The notes under the pieces: generated by a model
Seen by the model: the letters and a program-made list of their open reading frames with translations, nothing else
Database searches by the model: none
What the model was told of the DNA's origin: nothing
Position numbers and translations under genes: made by a program
Origin: Cercospora beticola
Lineage: Eukaryota > Ascomycota > Dothideomycetes > Mycosphaerellales > Mycosphaerellaceae
Length of the DNA stretch: 64,000 nt
Assembly: GCF_033473495.1 (NCBI RefSeq)
Contig: NC_088941.1
Coordinates: 248,001 to 312,000 of the forward strand
Direction of reading: 5' to 3'
In this document: positions 32,940-44,329 of the stretch, in pieces
Layout: each line of letters starts with the position of its first letter
How positions within the stretch are numbered: position 1 is the stretch's first letter

Positions 32940-33699
32940 ATTGCTCGTGATGATTGATTTCTCAAGCACTGCATGAAGCATCAGTATGAAGCATTTGATG
33001 CGCAAGCCACACACACACACAGTCCCAGGATACGATAGATGGGCACGAAGGGAGATTTCTTGTACAAATGTCCTTCTCTCTGAAGGGGGTCCTGTTCAAT
33101 ACGGAAAAGACATTTGCATAGCACAGGAGGGTCTCAGCCAGGGCGTTTGTCGGGAAGAATGATTGTCTGTTTCGTAAGAGAAAATGCCTCGATTTTGAGA
33201 GGCCGGTAAAGATGCATCGGCAGCATAGCCTGCTGTCGATGAGCTTCAAATGTGCAAGTTCTTGTTCTTACCATCTCTACCATGTCATGGCACAAACTTG
33301 CCTATCTATGAGCTGGGGACATACACGCGCTCCCGCGTGTGAGTTGAGTCAAGTCCATTCTGCTGACGCGCTTGAACAGAACCGGCCTGGGGAAAGCTCC
33401 GGATGATGTGCTGTGAGCTCAATGGCCCCGCACAGATCACTGCGAACACCTCAGCTTGATGCACGTTGTGCTGCCTTTCAACTGACTACTCAATAATACC
33501 TGGCAACATTGCCCTATTACTTTGCACAAAGAGACCCAGGCTTTGCTTGGGGTGGTACAACTATCGACCTGACATCATCCCGACACAAGCAACCCCGCCA
33601 TCCATCTCACAACAGACACCGCACGTCTACAACCACACTTCAAGCCGACTGCACAGCAAGACAAAACACCACGAGCACTCAAGACCCAAATCGCCCACC
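32940..33699. other. Intergenic region
   Basis: 3' flank of the GH17 gene, including an (AC)6 run at 33009-33020, and upstream leader of PCMT. The frame of PCMT stays open back to 33466, but that part reads like CA-rich leader sequence rather than protein. Confidence 0.5.
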
Positions 33700-34377
33700 A
33701 TGGCCTGGCGCTCCTCAGGCCCCACAAACGAAGCCCTAATCACCAACCTCTTCAACAACAACCTCATAACCTCCCCTCTCGTCCGCAACGCCATGCTCTC
33801 CGTCGACAGAGCCCACTACTCCCCCAAAAACCCCTACTCAGACTCCCCTCAATCTATCGGCCACCGCGCCACAATTTCCGCTCCACATATGCACGCCAAC
33901 GCCGCAGAGTCTCTACTACCATACCTTCGTCCAGGCAGTAAAGTCCTCGATGTAGGCAGCGGAAGCGGATATTTGACTCATGTACTAGCGGAGCTAGTCA
34001 AACCTGATGGAAGAGTTGTAGGGGTGGAACACATTCAGGAGTTAGTTGAGTTGAGTCAATCCAACACTTCCAAATCCTCCGAGGGTCGCGAACTTCTCGA
34101 GAAAGGAATATTGCGATATGTAAAAGGTGATGGGAGGTTAGGGTTTGTGGATGAAGCGCCTTATGATGCGATTCATGTGGGAGCTGCGGCGAAAGAGGGG
34201 GATGAGAATGGATTGGTAGAGCAGTTGAAGAGTCCGGGGAGGTTGTTTATTCCGGTGGAGGATGGGAAGAGTGGGGAGCAGTGGATTTGGGTTGTGGATA
34301 AGGATGGGGAGGGGAGGGTGAGCAGGAAGAGGGAGTATGGGGTTAGGTATGTGCCGCTGACGGATGGGCCGCGGTGA
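33700..34377 (+). CDS. Protein-L-isoaspartate O-methyltransferase (PCMT)
   Basis: Repairs isoaspartyl residues in aged proteins by transferring a methyl group from S-adenosylmethionine; cytosolic. A single exon of 225 residues, with the ATG at 33700 in a near-perfect context (caccATGG). The open frame upstream is ignored because family proteins start just before ALITNLFNNNLITS. DRAHYSPKNPYSDSPQSIGH is the substrate-side signature. VLDVGSGSGYLTHVLAEL (about 85-102) is SAM motif I, and GRVVGVEHIQELVELS is motif Post-I. PYDAIHVGAAA and LKSPGRLFIPV are motifs II and III. Length matches the family (about 225). Confidence 0.95.
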   Translation: MAWRSSGPTNEALITNLFNNNLITSPLVRNAMLSVDRAHYSPKNPYSDSPQSIGHRATISAPHMHANAAESLLPYLRPGSKVLDVGSGSGYLTHVLAELVKPDGRVVGVEHIQELVELSQSNTSKSSEGRELLEKGILRYVKGDGRLGFVDEAPYDAIHVGAAAKEGDENGLVEQLKSPGRLFIPVEDGKSGEQWIWVVDKDGEGRVSRKREYGVRYVPLTDGPR

Positions 34378-34941
34378 TGGGGGAAGAGGTGGTGTCGTGG
34401 AGGAAGGTGAAGAGACGACTATATATCGCAACGATTATTGTTGCGATGGTCGCTTGTGCATACTGATCTCACGAGGCTCACGGGGCTGAGCCACGAACAA
34501 GAAGAGGACACGCTGTAAATGGGCAATGCCAGCAGACGCCGGCGAACACATCTTCACGCATCGGCATCCTGGTCTGGCCAGAGAGCCGTAGGTGAAGCAA
34601 GACACAACTTCACAGACTTCATCCTCTGCGGCGCTCATGGAAACACTCTCAGAATCGCAGGAAGACCACGACAAACTACTGGCAGAGAGCACAGTGGCCA
34701 ACGTGCCCATACTGCCTCCACAATGAGTCTTCTAAGGACTGGCGTTTGCTCATCCAGATTGCAGAAAGCTACGAGTAATCAGCCAGCGAACGAGCCAGAT
34801 TGATCTCTGCTGGTCTTTCTGCATCCGAGCAAACCTGTTTTGTTGGTTAAAGGTACAGTCTTGTTCTCAATATGGCTATCACTCTGGTCCGCATTCTGAT
34901 TCCTGAGTCGGTCTTTGGGCGTGTTCAACGTTTCAAGAGAT
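34378..34941. other. Intergenic region
   Basis: 3' flank of PCMT and upstream region of the HET gene. Short ORFs of about 90 codons on both strands lack any support. Confidence 0.45.
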
Positions 34942-36931
34942 ATGGAGACAATTCCTTCACCATCCGGTGGCAACACGCTGTATGAGCCTTTGCATGCTGA
35001 GCGTAAGCAAATTCGCCTGCTCACCATTCTGCGTGGCGATTTCGGCGATGAAGTCTGGTGCACGCTCCATATTGGAAGCCTCCTGGACGCCTGCTCTTAC
35101 GAAACCATTTCTTATGCTTGGGGCGATCCGAAACACCGCAGCAGCATACTTGTCAATAGCAGCAGCGTCGACGTCCCATACAGTTCCATGGCTGCAGTAC
35201 GTCGGATGCGGCTTCCAGATCTGGATAGAGTTGTTTGGATCGACTCGATATGTATCAACCAGCGTGACAATTTGGAGAAGAACGCTCAGGTCGCTCTCAT
35301 GTCTTCCATTTACAGTAATGGCATCCACAACCTCGTCTTCTTGGGCGGTGATCAAGATGACATTGCAACGGAAGTGCAAAGCGTGATAGACTCAGAGGCT
35401 CTGCAGGAGCAATGGAGCAAGTGTTTCAATGAGAGTTGGGATAGTCTATACCACGTACCAATGCTGTCTGGCGGCTTCATTCTGGGCGGCTTCAAGGAAA
35501 TGGCCACCACTATTGCATCTTACCGCTCCCTTTTGGAAAAAACATATGACCTGCCTTGGTTCAGGTGAGTAGTTCCCGGTCCATTCCAGGCAAAGTTTTT
35601 ACAGTCCACTGAACTCGCTCAGACGCTTGTGGGTCCTTCAAGAGGTTGCGATGGCTCGCGACAACACTTGTCACTGGGGCACGGCCAAGATAAAATTGGA
35701 TCAATTGCTCATCGTCGCGAAGCTGTTGCAACAGACGTCGAAAGGGAGCTATCCTCACGGCTTAGCCACAGCATCGATGATGTTCAACGAACGCGCGATG
35801 GGAAAGTTCCAATTTTCACACAGAACATTCTTCTCTGTTGCCCAGGCGGGCGAGGACTTCGAAGCCACGGATCCTCGAGACCGCGTTTTTGCCCACATTT
35901 CTCGGTTTCTTACACCAAGGCTGGATGCTCGAGACAGCCTGCATGCCCGCATATCTCAATTCCATGCACTATATCTTGCGCCAAGGCAGGTTCGTGTCAT
36001 GTCACCACTAATTGCTCCGGACTATTCTAAGACGACTCAGGAAGTGTCCAGAGATGCCACACGATATGCGCTCGAAGGTCAGCCCTCAGAAGTGAGTGTG
36101 ATCTGGGGCGTAACTCAGCACATTTCGCAACAGGACCTAGAAGATGGTATCACGACCTGGACATTTCCATTTGGTAATACTTCGCAGCGCTATGATGACC
36201 GCTTTGCTTCCAAATTGGACCATAGCAGCTTTCATGCAGGGGTGGAGAACAAGCACATGAAACGCGAGGGCCAGCTTAAGATGATAAGATATCCGGACGT
36301 TACAGATCCAAATATCCTCACGTTGTATGTGACAATTTTGGACTCAATACTGGAGACGACCACGGTATTGACCTTAAATGAAACAAAAGAGCTTGCCCTC
36401 GAAAGTAGGGTGGTTGATACTGTCCGCGCGATGACAGACTTGGACGACGAAGCGACTGCATTCGTTCTCACTGCGGAGGGACGCCTCAATTACGATTTCC
36501 CAAATAGTCCTATGCCTGGTCCTGATGATGAGGACGACGACTTCGCAGAAATCTTGGAAGGCTATCACGCTTTTCTGCCGATGATGCGCAATGGGCTGCA
36601 GCCACGTCCGAAGCATCGAGAGATCGACACATACGCTACGCGGAAGGCCTTCAGAGGGGCTCCGTTGTCCGAAAAGTTCCTTCACGTGTTCAGATCGAAG
36701 GCGAAGAATCGCCGCTTCTTCAAGACTACAACAGGCCTTGTTGGTTCTGGGCCTCAGCTCATGGAAGCGGGGGATCTGGTCGTTATTCCGGAACGAGCTT
36801 GGGAACCTTGCGTTCTACGTCCTGTAGGCACGCAATACCTTTTCTTGGGGGTTGCATATGTCTTTGGTATGATGCACGGTGAAGTGTTCAGAAGACCTGG
36901 TGTTCAGTGGAAGTGGGTGGACATTCGATGA
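34942..36931 (+). CDS. HET-domain (heterokaryon incompatibility) protein
   Basis: Exons are 34942-35564 and 35623-36931, giving 643 residues. The HET domain lies in the first 250 residues with its conserved blocks: YETISYAWGDP (about 55), VVWIDSICINQRDNLEKNAQ (about 95) and, across the splice joint, LPWFRRLWVLQEVAMA (about 205). HET domains trigger regulated cell death in allorecognition. The C-terminal 400 residues are unassigned, with an acidic patch (PGPDDEDDDFAE) at about 500. The last 60 residues (GDLVVIPERAWEPCVLRPVG, then YLFLGVAYVFGMMHGE) are the conserved beta-rich end common in such proteins. Small effector or NLR modules were not seen fused to it. Confidence 0.92.
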
Positions 36932-37654
36932 GGAAAAGAATTCTGCAGCTTTTGGAGCGGCATTTGAGCAGATCATATTGCAGCATGGCAGTTCTGTCTT
37001 CGCACTGAGTCGATATTCCTTTCCAGCCGAAGCACAACCAGCATGACTATCCAGACAGAACAACAAAGTTCATGGGAACCATCAGCTCATCTGCTCGGGC
37101 CTTTAGACGAAGCTCAGCAGAAACCGCCTGGTTTCGACCACCTTGGCTCGGTATCAGGGCGTTAGATCGCGGTCATAGCAAAGACTGTTGTGCTGAGAGC
37201 AGTCACGAGCACGAGAAGACGTCACCCGTAAGGAGATACAGGTACATGTAGATCAAGATCCACATGCTTTTGTTTCAATCTGTGAGTTTTTTCATGTGCT
37301 CGTGCAAGTGCCCCATGCCTCCATCAGGATGCAGTCCTTCATGAGATCCTCAGCAGCTGAATGAACCCAAGCCAAGATGTCAGTCTATACCATGTGAGCC
37401 TGTAGACAACTCCCGTATCCCATCGGGTCATCAACAACCCTCGGTTCCCGAGCAGTACGAAAAGTAGAACAATTGCCCGAATGAAATACAAAGCCAGCCA
37501 GTTTGAGCTCTTCTACAGTCATTGTGTGACCATTTCATTGGACAGATATAAAGTCAGAAGCTGGACAAATCCTAGCCAGAGAGTGCTCAAGCTTCATCAT
37601 TTGCTACGAGAAGCACAGAAGTCACAGTAACGGCCAGGATCCAGCTTTGCGGAG
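36932..37654. other. Intergenic region
   Basis: No supportable gene; only short ORFs. It separates the HET gene from a small plus-strand gene. Confidence 0.5.
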
Positions 37655-38123
37655 ATGATCGCAATACGCCAGAAAGTGCTCGTCATAGGACTCGACCTAC
37701 CAGATGGAGGCACAGGAACCAAACCTATGGTTCAGAAATTCAGCAAACAAATGGTTCACGATGTCAATATTCTATTCCATTTCACCTTACCATCCACGCA
37801 ATCAACAGATACCAGATACACAATCCCTAACCGCATCACAGGACATCTCAAACGCCCACACAGCAGGCTACGACTGCACAGTAATCGACATAAACCCATC
37901 CGATCAAGAACCTGCAAAACAAGAGCTTCAAAAGAAATTACAAACCCAGCAATGGGATCTCTTCGTGATCGGATTCGGAATTCGAGGCAATAGAGCCTTC
38001 ACAACACTATTCGAAGAAGTAGTGAATGCCTGCGTGAAATCTTCGCCTGGGACCAGGTTCGGATTCGCTCCAACGCCTGATGGGGTATTTCGGACGATTA
38101 TGAGGGTGTTGCCGCCGAGGTGA
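37655..38123 (+). CDS. Small Rossmann-like conserved fungal protein
   Basis: Proposed exons are 37655-37762 and 37809-38123, giving 140 residues. The first exon provides KVLVIGLDLPD, a typical first beta strand and turn. The second provides AGYDCTVIDINPSDQE, WDLFVIGFGIRGN and SSPGTRFGFAPTPDGVFRTI, which recall the NAD-binding-like fold of small fungal proteins that predict as Rossmann fold without known enzyme activity. The 46-base intron keeps frame, but its donor (GTCAAT) is weak, so a longer first exon or a frame error is possible. The second exon alone is convincing. Confidence 0.5.
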
Positions 38124-38890
38124 AGTGAGGTCAGACTATGATGACTTGTAAAATCACGAGATGCTGTGAACAGTATCATAGCAGTAAGGCTCGTTTAGAT
38201 GACAAAATTGTAAGGATATGCCTTGGCCGCTTCTTCAGGAGCTCAGCTCAGCTCAAAGAGGCAGGCAGTGGCGCGGGAACAGAAACAGAAGGCACGACGC
38301 GAGCTGACGCAATTCGCCGCTGCCCTCCACACACACCTCAGGTTCCGCGAAAGCCTCACAACGTGTCGCAGATGCAAGTCGCATAAAATATAGACAAGGC
38401 AGCACACGCGCCATGAAACAAAATTGTGAAGAAAGAAGTAGAACAGTAGAGCCGATGCCAGTGTGTATTGTTATGACGAACCGTGCACGAAATGTTAACC
38501 TTTTCGGTTGAACCCGTGACCGGCATTCGTACTTTCCCATAGCCGAGCTGGAGTGTTTGGACAACTGGGCTCAACGCACCAGCTCATCAACAAACTCGCC
38601 ATCAACGCACCACTCAACACCGCTCCCACATCAAAACACGAGCGGATTCGGATTCTTCGCACCATTGCGTGCTCGTACATACCCATATCGAGGATATTTC
38701 GCGTCGTTTGGGACTCCGTTTGACCGCTTTTGCCTCGCGTCGCCGCCGATTCACCGGGCGCAAAGCAGATTTTTCGCCTCGATTTCTTGATGCCTGAGGC
38801 ATAAGCTCACCACCCCCAGCGTTTCCTCACCCTTCTGCGCAAACACCACGCGCTCGAAGGGGACGCCGGCCGCCGCCTTCTCCCGACTCT
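38124..38890. other. Intergenic region
   Basis: Promoter and 5' leader of EPL1; no gene seen. The last 80 bases are pyrimidine-rich. Confidence 0.5.
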
Positions 38891-40750
38891 ATGTCGACGA
38901 GAGCCAGCACTGCACGCCATGTCCGCCAACGCAAGCTGAACACGAAGCAGCCGCTTCGCATACTACGCGAAAATGAACTCGAGGAAGCGAATGATGAATC
39001 GCAACAGCACATCCCGCAAGTGGATACTGGTGTCGAGAAGGCTGAAGAAATCGTAAGTACTCACCAGATCTCACCTTCGACAGTGTTGCAGCATCGCTGA
39101 CTTGATCAGGAATACCATCTTCAAGCTGTCATTAATGCAGCCAATACTTCTACTGCTGGTACCAAGACCAAACAGAACTACATTCCCACGCCCGATGCCG
39201 TGCGTGCGAAAGGCGTCAACTATGACGAGCTGTATCCGAAAGGGTTCCAGGACCCTGCAACTTACATCAGATTCAGCACCACTGTCGAGGATTCTGTTGG
39301 CAGTGCATACTGCATGGACGAGACTGACAATGACTTCCTGAATCAGAACCTGAACGAGGGTAAAGATGTCCACGGCCAACCACTTCCAGATAAGTCGCAC
39401 CAGTGCTCTGAGGAGGCTTTCGAGGAGGCCATGTCGTTCTTTGAGGAATACAGCTTGCGTCTACGGCCGTTCGCCACTGTCGATGATGCTCCAGTACCCT
39501 CGTTAGATGAACTCGAGCAGGCGCGTGAAGATCCGCTATCGCAAGAAGCCCAGCACTTCGTCAAGGCCATCTATCAGCATTGGGAAAGGCGGAAGTCTGG
39601 CCATGGTAGTCCTCTCATGCCAAGCATCAAGGTCAGAGTCCTCGATACCACCTCTGAGGCTGACGATGCCGATCCGTATGTCTGCTTCCGTCGTCGCGAG
39701 GTCCGACAGACTCGCAAGACCAGAGGCCGTGATGCTCAGGTCGTAGAGAAGCTCAAGAAACTGCGAATGGAGCTCGAGCAGGCCAGGCAATTGGTTCAGA
39801 TGGTTCGAGAACGTGAAGAGCTGAATAAGCAGAACCTCGAGATCACCCGCAAAGTGTTTGAAGAGCGTCGCAAGCTCAAGGAAGTCAAGATCAGCAAGAA
39901 CATCGTTGGTGAGAAGGGTGAGGACGAGGAGCTGCTCGTCAACCAGAGACCTCAACCCAAGCCCAAGTCTCGACAAGATGGCGGCCGATCGGGCGCGACG
40001 ATACGTCTTGCACCAAGAGCGCAATCGGCTCCAGAGAACGATCTCATTTCGTTGGCTGACTTGCAGGCTCAGTCCGAGGAGCATGTGCAGCAGATCATCT
40101 CCAACAGGAAAGAGCAGCATCGCCGCTGGAACCAGAGCTGGCAGGACAGGACATGGCAACCTCTCACGCCACCGCCCGAAACTGCAGAGCATCCACCACA
40201 ATGGTCATCGTTGTTGGCAGCAGGGCCGACGGGCTATCCGACGCCGCCACCCTCGCTGCCTTCAAGGAGTTCGCAAGATCGGGATGGCGATGTCGAGATG
40301 GAAGAGCAGAAACCAAAGCTCGACGTCAACGGCAGAATTGCGACAGAACCGCAGTTTCGGTTGTCGTACCAGCCTGTCGGCATGGGCCAAGACTACGACG
40401 ACGAGCTTGAGCCGGATGCGAAACGCCAGCGCTTGGATGCACCGCTTTGTCGACTACGCCGCGGGCGTGGTGGGAGACTGCACCTCGAGATGCGCAGAGA
40501 TCGACCAAAGGGCGTAATATGTTCTGGTGTCGTGTCTGATGCGGAGAGTGATGATGAGCTGGAGGATTACCATCCTGTGCCGGAGAGCAAGACATTCGAT
40601 TACCGAGTCGCGCTTATCAATACGCGGGTGGATCGCGGCTACCGACCCAGTGGCGACCAAACTGCCATGGTCGCGCAAGCGCAGGCAGCCATGGCGGCAG
40701 GTCAAGGCCAGAGCTCGCAGACGCAACAAGCTGCAGCTGGTGGCTCTTGA
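38891..40750 (+). CDS. EPL1: Enhancer of polycomb-like protein, NuA4 histone acetyltransferase subunit
   Basis: Scaffold subunit of NuA4/Piccolo NuA4, which bridges the Esa1 acetyltransferase and Yng2 and presents nucleosomal H4 and H2A tails. Exons are 38891-39052 and 39110-40750 (phase 0), giving 600 residues. The N-terminus ARHVRQRKLNTKQPLRILRE is diagnostic of EPL1. The EPcA region follows (IPTPDAVRAKGVNYDELYPK, YCMDETDNDFLNQNLN, CSEEAFEEAMSFFEE). DPYVCFRRREVRQTRKTRGR and the long coiled coil after it (about 255-320) are also typical. The C-terminal part is Pro/Gln/Ala-rich and disordered. The gene is expected to be essential and constitutive. It is convergent with the SET methyltransferase gene, 137 bases away. 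Confidence 0.96.
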
Positions 40751-40887
40751 GGAATTCTTTTGATGATTGCTTGTTGTGAGGATCCCTGTCCGGCTCGTGG
40801 CAACAGAGGATGGACTTCTTGTTGTAAATTATAGGATAGCGATGATACCCCATTGTACGAAGAAATATTTGTCTGATCGCATGTCGT

Positions 40888-42309
40888 TCACCTCTTTGTC
40901 GGTTGTCGAATCGCGTTGGCTTCGTCTTCGAGGGTGTCAGCAGATCTTTTCTTGTTGGCATTGGCTTCTGTGACTGCAGCGACGGCTTCTTGCAAGACTT
41001 GTTTCTCGCCATCGATGACTTGCTTGGCCATGGCGCGGCGTCCGGCGAGGTCCTGATCCATACTGGAAGATGATTCTGGGTAAACGGCGTACCGATGCAC
41101 AAGCACCGCACGCAGCAACCTCTTCGCATCGGTTGTGAGGTCCGTCTTAGGCAGCTTATCCTTCTTCTTCAACTTGTCGAATTCTGCCTTGGGCGTTGCA
41201 AGCAAATTCAGCAACACGCACAGTTCGTCAGGAAATTGTCCTTCTTCACTGCTTGCTCGTGAGACATCATATGCATCGTCTCCGACACCTTGCTCTTCAG
41301 CATACTGCCACTTCTCATCAGTCTCTTGTTCCGAGAGTTTGAGTTGTGCTTTCGTCTGCTCTTTGATCAAATCGGAAGAAATTTCCACGACATCGTACGC
41401 TGCGTAGCGATCTGTGACGTATCCATATCTACGAAGCAGATCCGCACGTGGCAGAGGACCGAAGTCATTGTAGAGTTCTTCACCGGCTGAGACGGGTTTG
41501 ATTGTCTTCATGACGACTTTGTCATCTTCGTAGAAGAGTTTGGCATTGTTGAGGTCGGCGTTGGCGTTCAGCATGTCGGCGAGTGGAACCATGCCTTTGG
41601 GAAGTGTAGCGCTCTCTTCTTCATCTTCTTCCCACTCTTCATCTCCCTTTGCATTTTGTTCGGATTCGGGCTTCTCGAGGTCGAAGGCGTAGGCCATGAT
41701 CGTGCTGCCCATGCGATGGCAGAGCGCGAGAAGTTCGTCGTTGCTGCGGCTGGCGGTTTTGAAGGTGTCGGCGTGTTGGGCGATGATGGGGATTAGTTGT
41801 TCGCTGAAGGTGGAATCGGCGGTTACTTTGCCGATCTTGTCGACTACGGCACTGCCTTGGAGGTATTGGAGTTCGTCGTCAGGCCAGTACATGAGGCTGT
41901 CGAAGGATTCGGGGAGGAGATCGAAGTAGGGTCGCCATGGAGAGTCGTCGCCTTTGAGGTATTCGTAGACCATGGCTAAGATCAGAGATAGCCATGGGTG
42001 GTCGATCTCTTTTCGCACAGCGGCTGGCAGGTCTGAAGTTTCAGCCGTCAAGATGGACGATCGCGGAATGCTGAACAGCTCTTCGTCTTCGGCCAGGTCC
42101 TTCGTTGCCACTATCACAAGACGTCAGATCGATCTCCCCGTCGTATCCAGCGTAGTTGTGCAGAGAGACATACCAACACCTCGTCCAGCAGCTCGGTCTC
42201 TGAGATCTGCAAGTTGGATATTCGGAGAAATGGTTGCGCCAGATTCCTTCAGCCACTTGAGAAAGGCGTCCGAGGCATTCTGAAAGTCGTCGACATCCAT
42301 GGGCTCCAT
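40888..42309 (-). CDS. SET-domain lysine methyltransferase, Rkm4/SETD6 type
   Basis: Exons are 42309-42174 and 42110-40888, giving 452 residues. The protein has a Rubisco-LSMT-like split SET domain: GRGVVATKDLAEDEELFSIP at residues about 40-60 (rebuilt by the splice), MVPLADMLNANADLNNAKLF in place of the RFDxxNH-type block, and the signature ELYNDFGPLPRADLLRRYGY. An acidic insert (EEWEEDEEES) precedes the middle block, as in yeast Rkm4. The C-terminal helical substrate-binding domain spans about 290-420. Yeast Rkm4 monomethylates ribosomal protein Rpl42; an equivalent role here is inferred from overall layout. The upstream in-frame methionine at 42396 was rejected in favour of MEPMDVDDF. Confidence 0.88.
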
Positions 42310-42609
42310 TGTCGTGCTCGTGCTGGGCCGGTCGCCTTGTACGACGAATATGCAGACAAGTGCTGTGTGTGTGGAGCTAGTAGAGAATCGGCACAAAGAA
42401 CCTCAGTAGCGTCGGCTGCTCCCCCAGCGGTGTGAAATCACTGGGTGCAAGAGAAGACCCTGACGAAAACTCAAAACTCAATTGCAGAGGCAAGCAGGTG
42501 CAAAGCTCAAACATATTTACTACTCCTCTCATACGGTACATACGATGCGCGCAATCCAAGCTACATACTGCTGCCTTCGCCGCAGACTCCCGTGAATCAT
42601 TTTCGAACG

Positions 42610-43194
42610 TCAAGCGATAGCTCCAAACCTGTCAACAAGGTCGTAGGCCCAACCCGGATCAGCTCCTCTTCTCACAAGCCTTTCAGTCGCACGACACATG
42701 TGAATATCATATACATCTGCCCTCAAGTGTCGAATCGGGTCCGACTGAAATTCTGCCTCGGCCATCGCGATCAGCATGTGTTGTTCTTGCGAGTTGGCTC
42801 CGGTGGCCCTCCATTGCCGTCTCATAGATCGAGCCCATTTCCTACGTATTCGATCCGCATTGGCGAGCAATTCTTGATCGGACATGTTTGCCCAAGTATC
42901 CTCCTCTCGAGGTCGTCCTTGAGCGTCCGGAGGGGATGGCTGCTGCATGCCACCTTGTTGTGGAGCGCCAAAGGGCGATGGAGCACCGCCGGATTGTAAC
43001 GGACCGCCGAACTGTGGTATGCCGCCGAATTGTGGCCCGAATTGTGGAATGCCGCCGAATTGTGGTCCAAAGTTTGGCATGTTGATTTGCTGTGGTAGCC
43101 CGCCGTGCTGCGAAGGGGCCCCAGACTGTGACTGACTGCCGCCATACTGCGACGAGGCGCCGGACTGCGAAGGAGCTCCATACGGTGAGTTCAT
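42610..43194 (-). CDS. Tandem paralogue 1: Q/G/P-rich tail plus NMSDxELL helical motif protein
   Basis: A single-exon, 194-residue protein of unknown function, first of three tandem copies on the minus strand. Residues 1-95 are low complexity: MNSPYGAPSQSGASSQYGGS followed by repeated FGGIPQFGPQ units, rich in Gln, Gly, Pro, Ser and Phe/Tyr, resembling prion-like or phase-separating tails. The C-terminal 95 residues are charged and helical, opening with WANMSDQELLANADRIRRKW, which is shared by the three copies. No signal peptide or TM segment is seen. The start was fixed by comparison with the next copy (MNSPFG) although the frame is open upstream. Confidence 0.7.
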   Translation of the reverse strand: MNSPYGAPSQSGASSQYGGSQSQSGAPSQHGGLPQQINMPNFGPQFGGIPQFGPQFGGIPQFGGPLQSGGAPSPFGAPQQGGMQQPSPPDAQGRPREEDTWANMSDQELLANADRIRRKWARSMRRQWRATGANSQEQHMLIAMAEAEFQSDPIRHLRADVYDIHMCRATERLVRRGADPGWAYDLVDRFGAIA

Positions 43195-43259
43195 GGTTGC
43201 GATGGAGCGGTACGTCCAGCAAGAGCAGTGAGCTTGGGTTATATTCGTTGGTACTACGG

Positions 43260-43443
43260 TGTATGATATATATATCTTCGACAAAGGCCTATTCACTACA
43301 GCTAACATGAAGAAACTTATAGCATGCGTATCTATACGATCAATTGGTATCTGAATCGATCTCAATTCACCATTGTTTGCTAACAAATCGCAGACAAGCA
43401 CACTATGGTAGATAGCAAGTCTCCAGCGCCACAATCAAACCAC
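43260..43443 (-). repeat. Upstream block of paralogue 1 (copy shared by three genes)
   Basis: Contains an ATATATAT element (43266-43275) about 75 bases before the ATG, a CAAAGGCCTATTCA segment and, farther out, GATCTCAATTCACCATTG. The same ordered elements recur upstream of the other two paralogues, so the duplicated unit included the promoter. Confidence 0.7.
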
Positions 43444-43482
43444 CTCCTGACTCTCCACGCCTGTTCCCATATTATATCCCAT

Positions 43483-44049
43483 TTACATGGGAAAAAATCC
43501 GGTTTGCGAAGTGGCACGCATTGCCGGAATATCAGCAACCATCAGCCTCAGCGTCGGGACAGGATTCATCATAAATTGTTGCGCGTACCATATCAAACAG
43601 CGTCCAACATTTTCCGGGGGAATGCCGAAGGCCAATTGCATGCGCATCAGCATTCGTTCCCATTTCCTACGTATGCGGTTGAAATTGTTGAGCAACTCGT
43701 CGTCGGACATGTTGGCCCATATTTCTTCCCTCCGAGGACGACCAGCTTGAGGTTGAGGGGCTGGTTGTTGCATCCCGCCGCCTTGTGTAGGGAGACCGAA
43801 GGGCGGTTGTAGCATACCGCCTTGTGGTGGTGGACCAAAGGGCTGTTGAGGTATGCCGCCTTGTTGAGGGAACCCAAAGGGTTGTTGAGGCATGCCATTC
43901 GGTGCGCCAAAAGGTGATGGAGCGCCGAACTGGGGCGGAAAGCCCTGTTGCGGAAGCCCACCGAACTGTGAGGGAGCACCAGATTGAGAAGAGGCGCCAG
44001 ATTGTGAAGGGGCACCAGCTTGTGATGGAGCGCCAAACGGTGAGTTCAT
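43483..44049 (-). CDS. Tandem paralogue 2: Q/G/P-rich tail plus NMSDxELL helical motif protein
   Basis: A single-exon, 188-residue protein. The first 110 residues are low complexity: MNSPFGAPSQAGAPSQSGAS, then repeated PQQPFGFPQQGG-type units. The conserved helix follows as WANMSDDELLNNFNRIRRKW, then RMLMRMQLAFGIPPENVGRC and a hydrophobic end (LRLMVADIPAMR). It is more Met-rich than its neighbours. The C-terminal halves of the three copies diverge far more than the shared motif, suggesting an old or fast-evolving duplication. The upstream extension of the frame is promoter sequence homologous to that of copy 1. Confidence 0.7.
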   Translation of the reverse strand: MNSPFGAPSQAGAPSQSGASSQSGAPSQFGGLPQQGFPPQFGAPSPFGAPNGMPQQPFGFPQQGGIPQQPFGPPPQGGMLQPPFGLPTQGGGMQQPAPQPQAGRPRREEIWANMSDDELLNNFNRIRRKWERMLMRMQLAFGIPPENVGRCLIWYAQQFMMNPVPTLRLMVADIPAMRATSQTGFFPM

Positions 44050-44156
44050 GGTCGTTGATCGTAGCCGGCGATGGTGAGGGATGAGTAAGTGAGTGATCGA
44101 GCGCGGTAAGCTTCGAACGTTCTTGCTAAACATATGCGTTGATAATATGATGGGTA

Positions 44157-44325
44157 AGAATATATATCTCTTTGACAGAGGCCCATTCAATGTTGCCAAC
44201 GTGGGTGTCCTTATGCTATATGTACTGTGGCCTGGGATCTGATCGATCTCGATTCACGATTATTTGCTAGCAACGCAAAGGCAGCATACTACCAACTCGC
44301 ATACACTAGCTCTGTCACGACAGTC
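44157..44325 (-). repeat. Upstream block of paralogue 2
   Basis: Second copy of the shared promoter block: ATATATAT at about 44160, CAGAGGCCCATTCAATG next to it, and GATCGATCTCGATTCACGAT near 44241. It abuts the 3' end of paralogue 3, as expected of head-to-tail duplication. Confidence 0.7.
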
Positions 44326-44329
44326 CCGG

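Noticed and set aside
31734..33020. Long minus ORF (428 codons) rich in Trp, Leu and Val
   Set aside because: Mirror of the highly biased GH17 gene on the plus strand; C-ending codons create long antisense frames.
42822..43222. Cys/Pro-rich and His/Arg-rich ORFs over the tandem paralogues
   Set aside because: Frames produced by the Q/G/P repeats. The minus frame starting MNSPYG is the one conserved in three copies.
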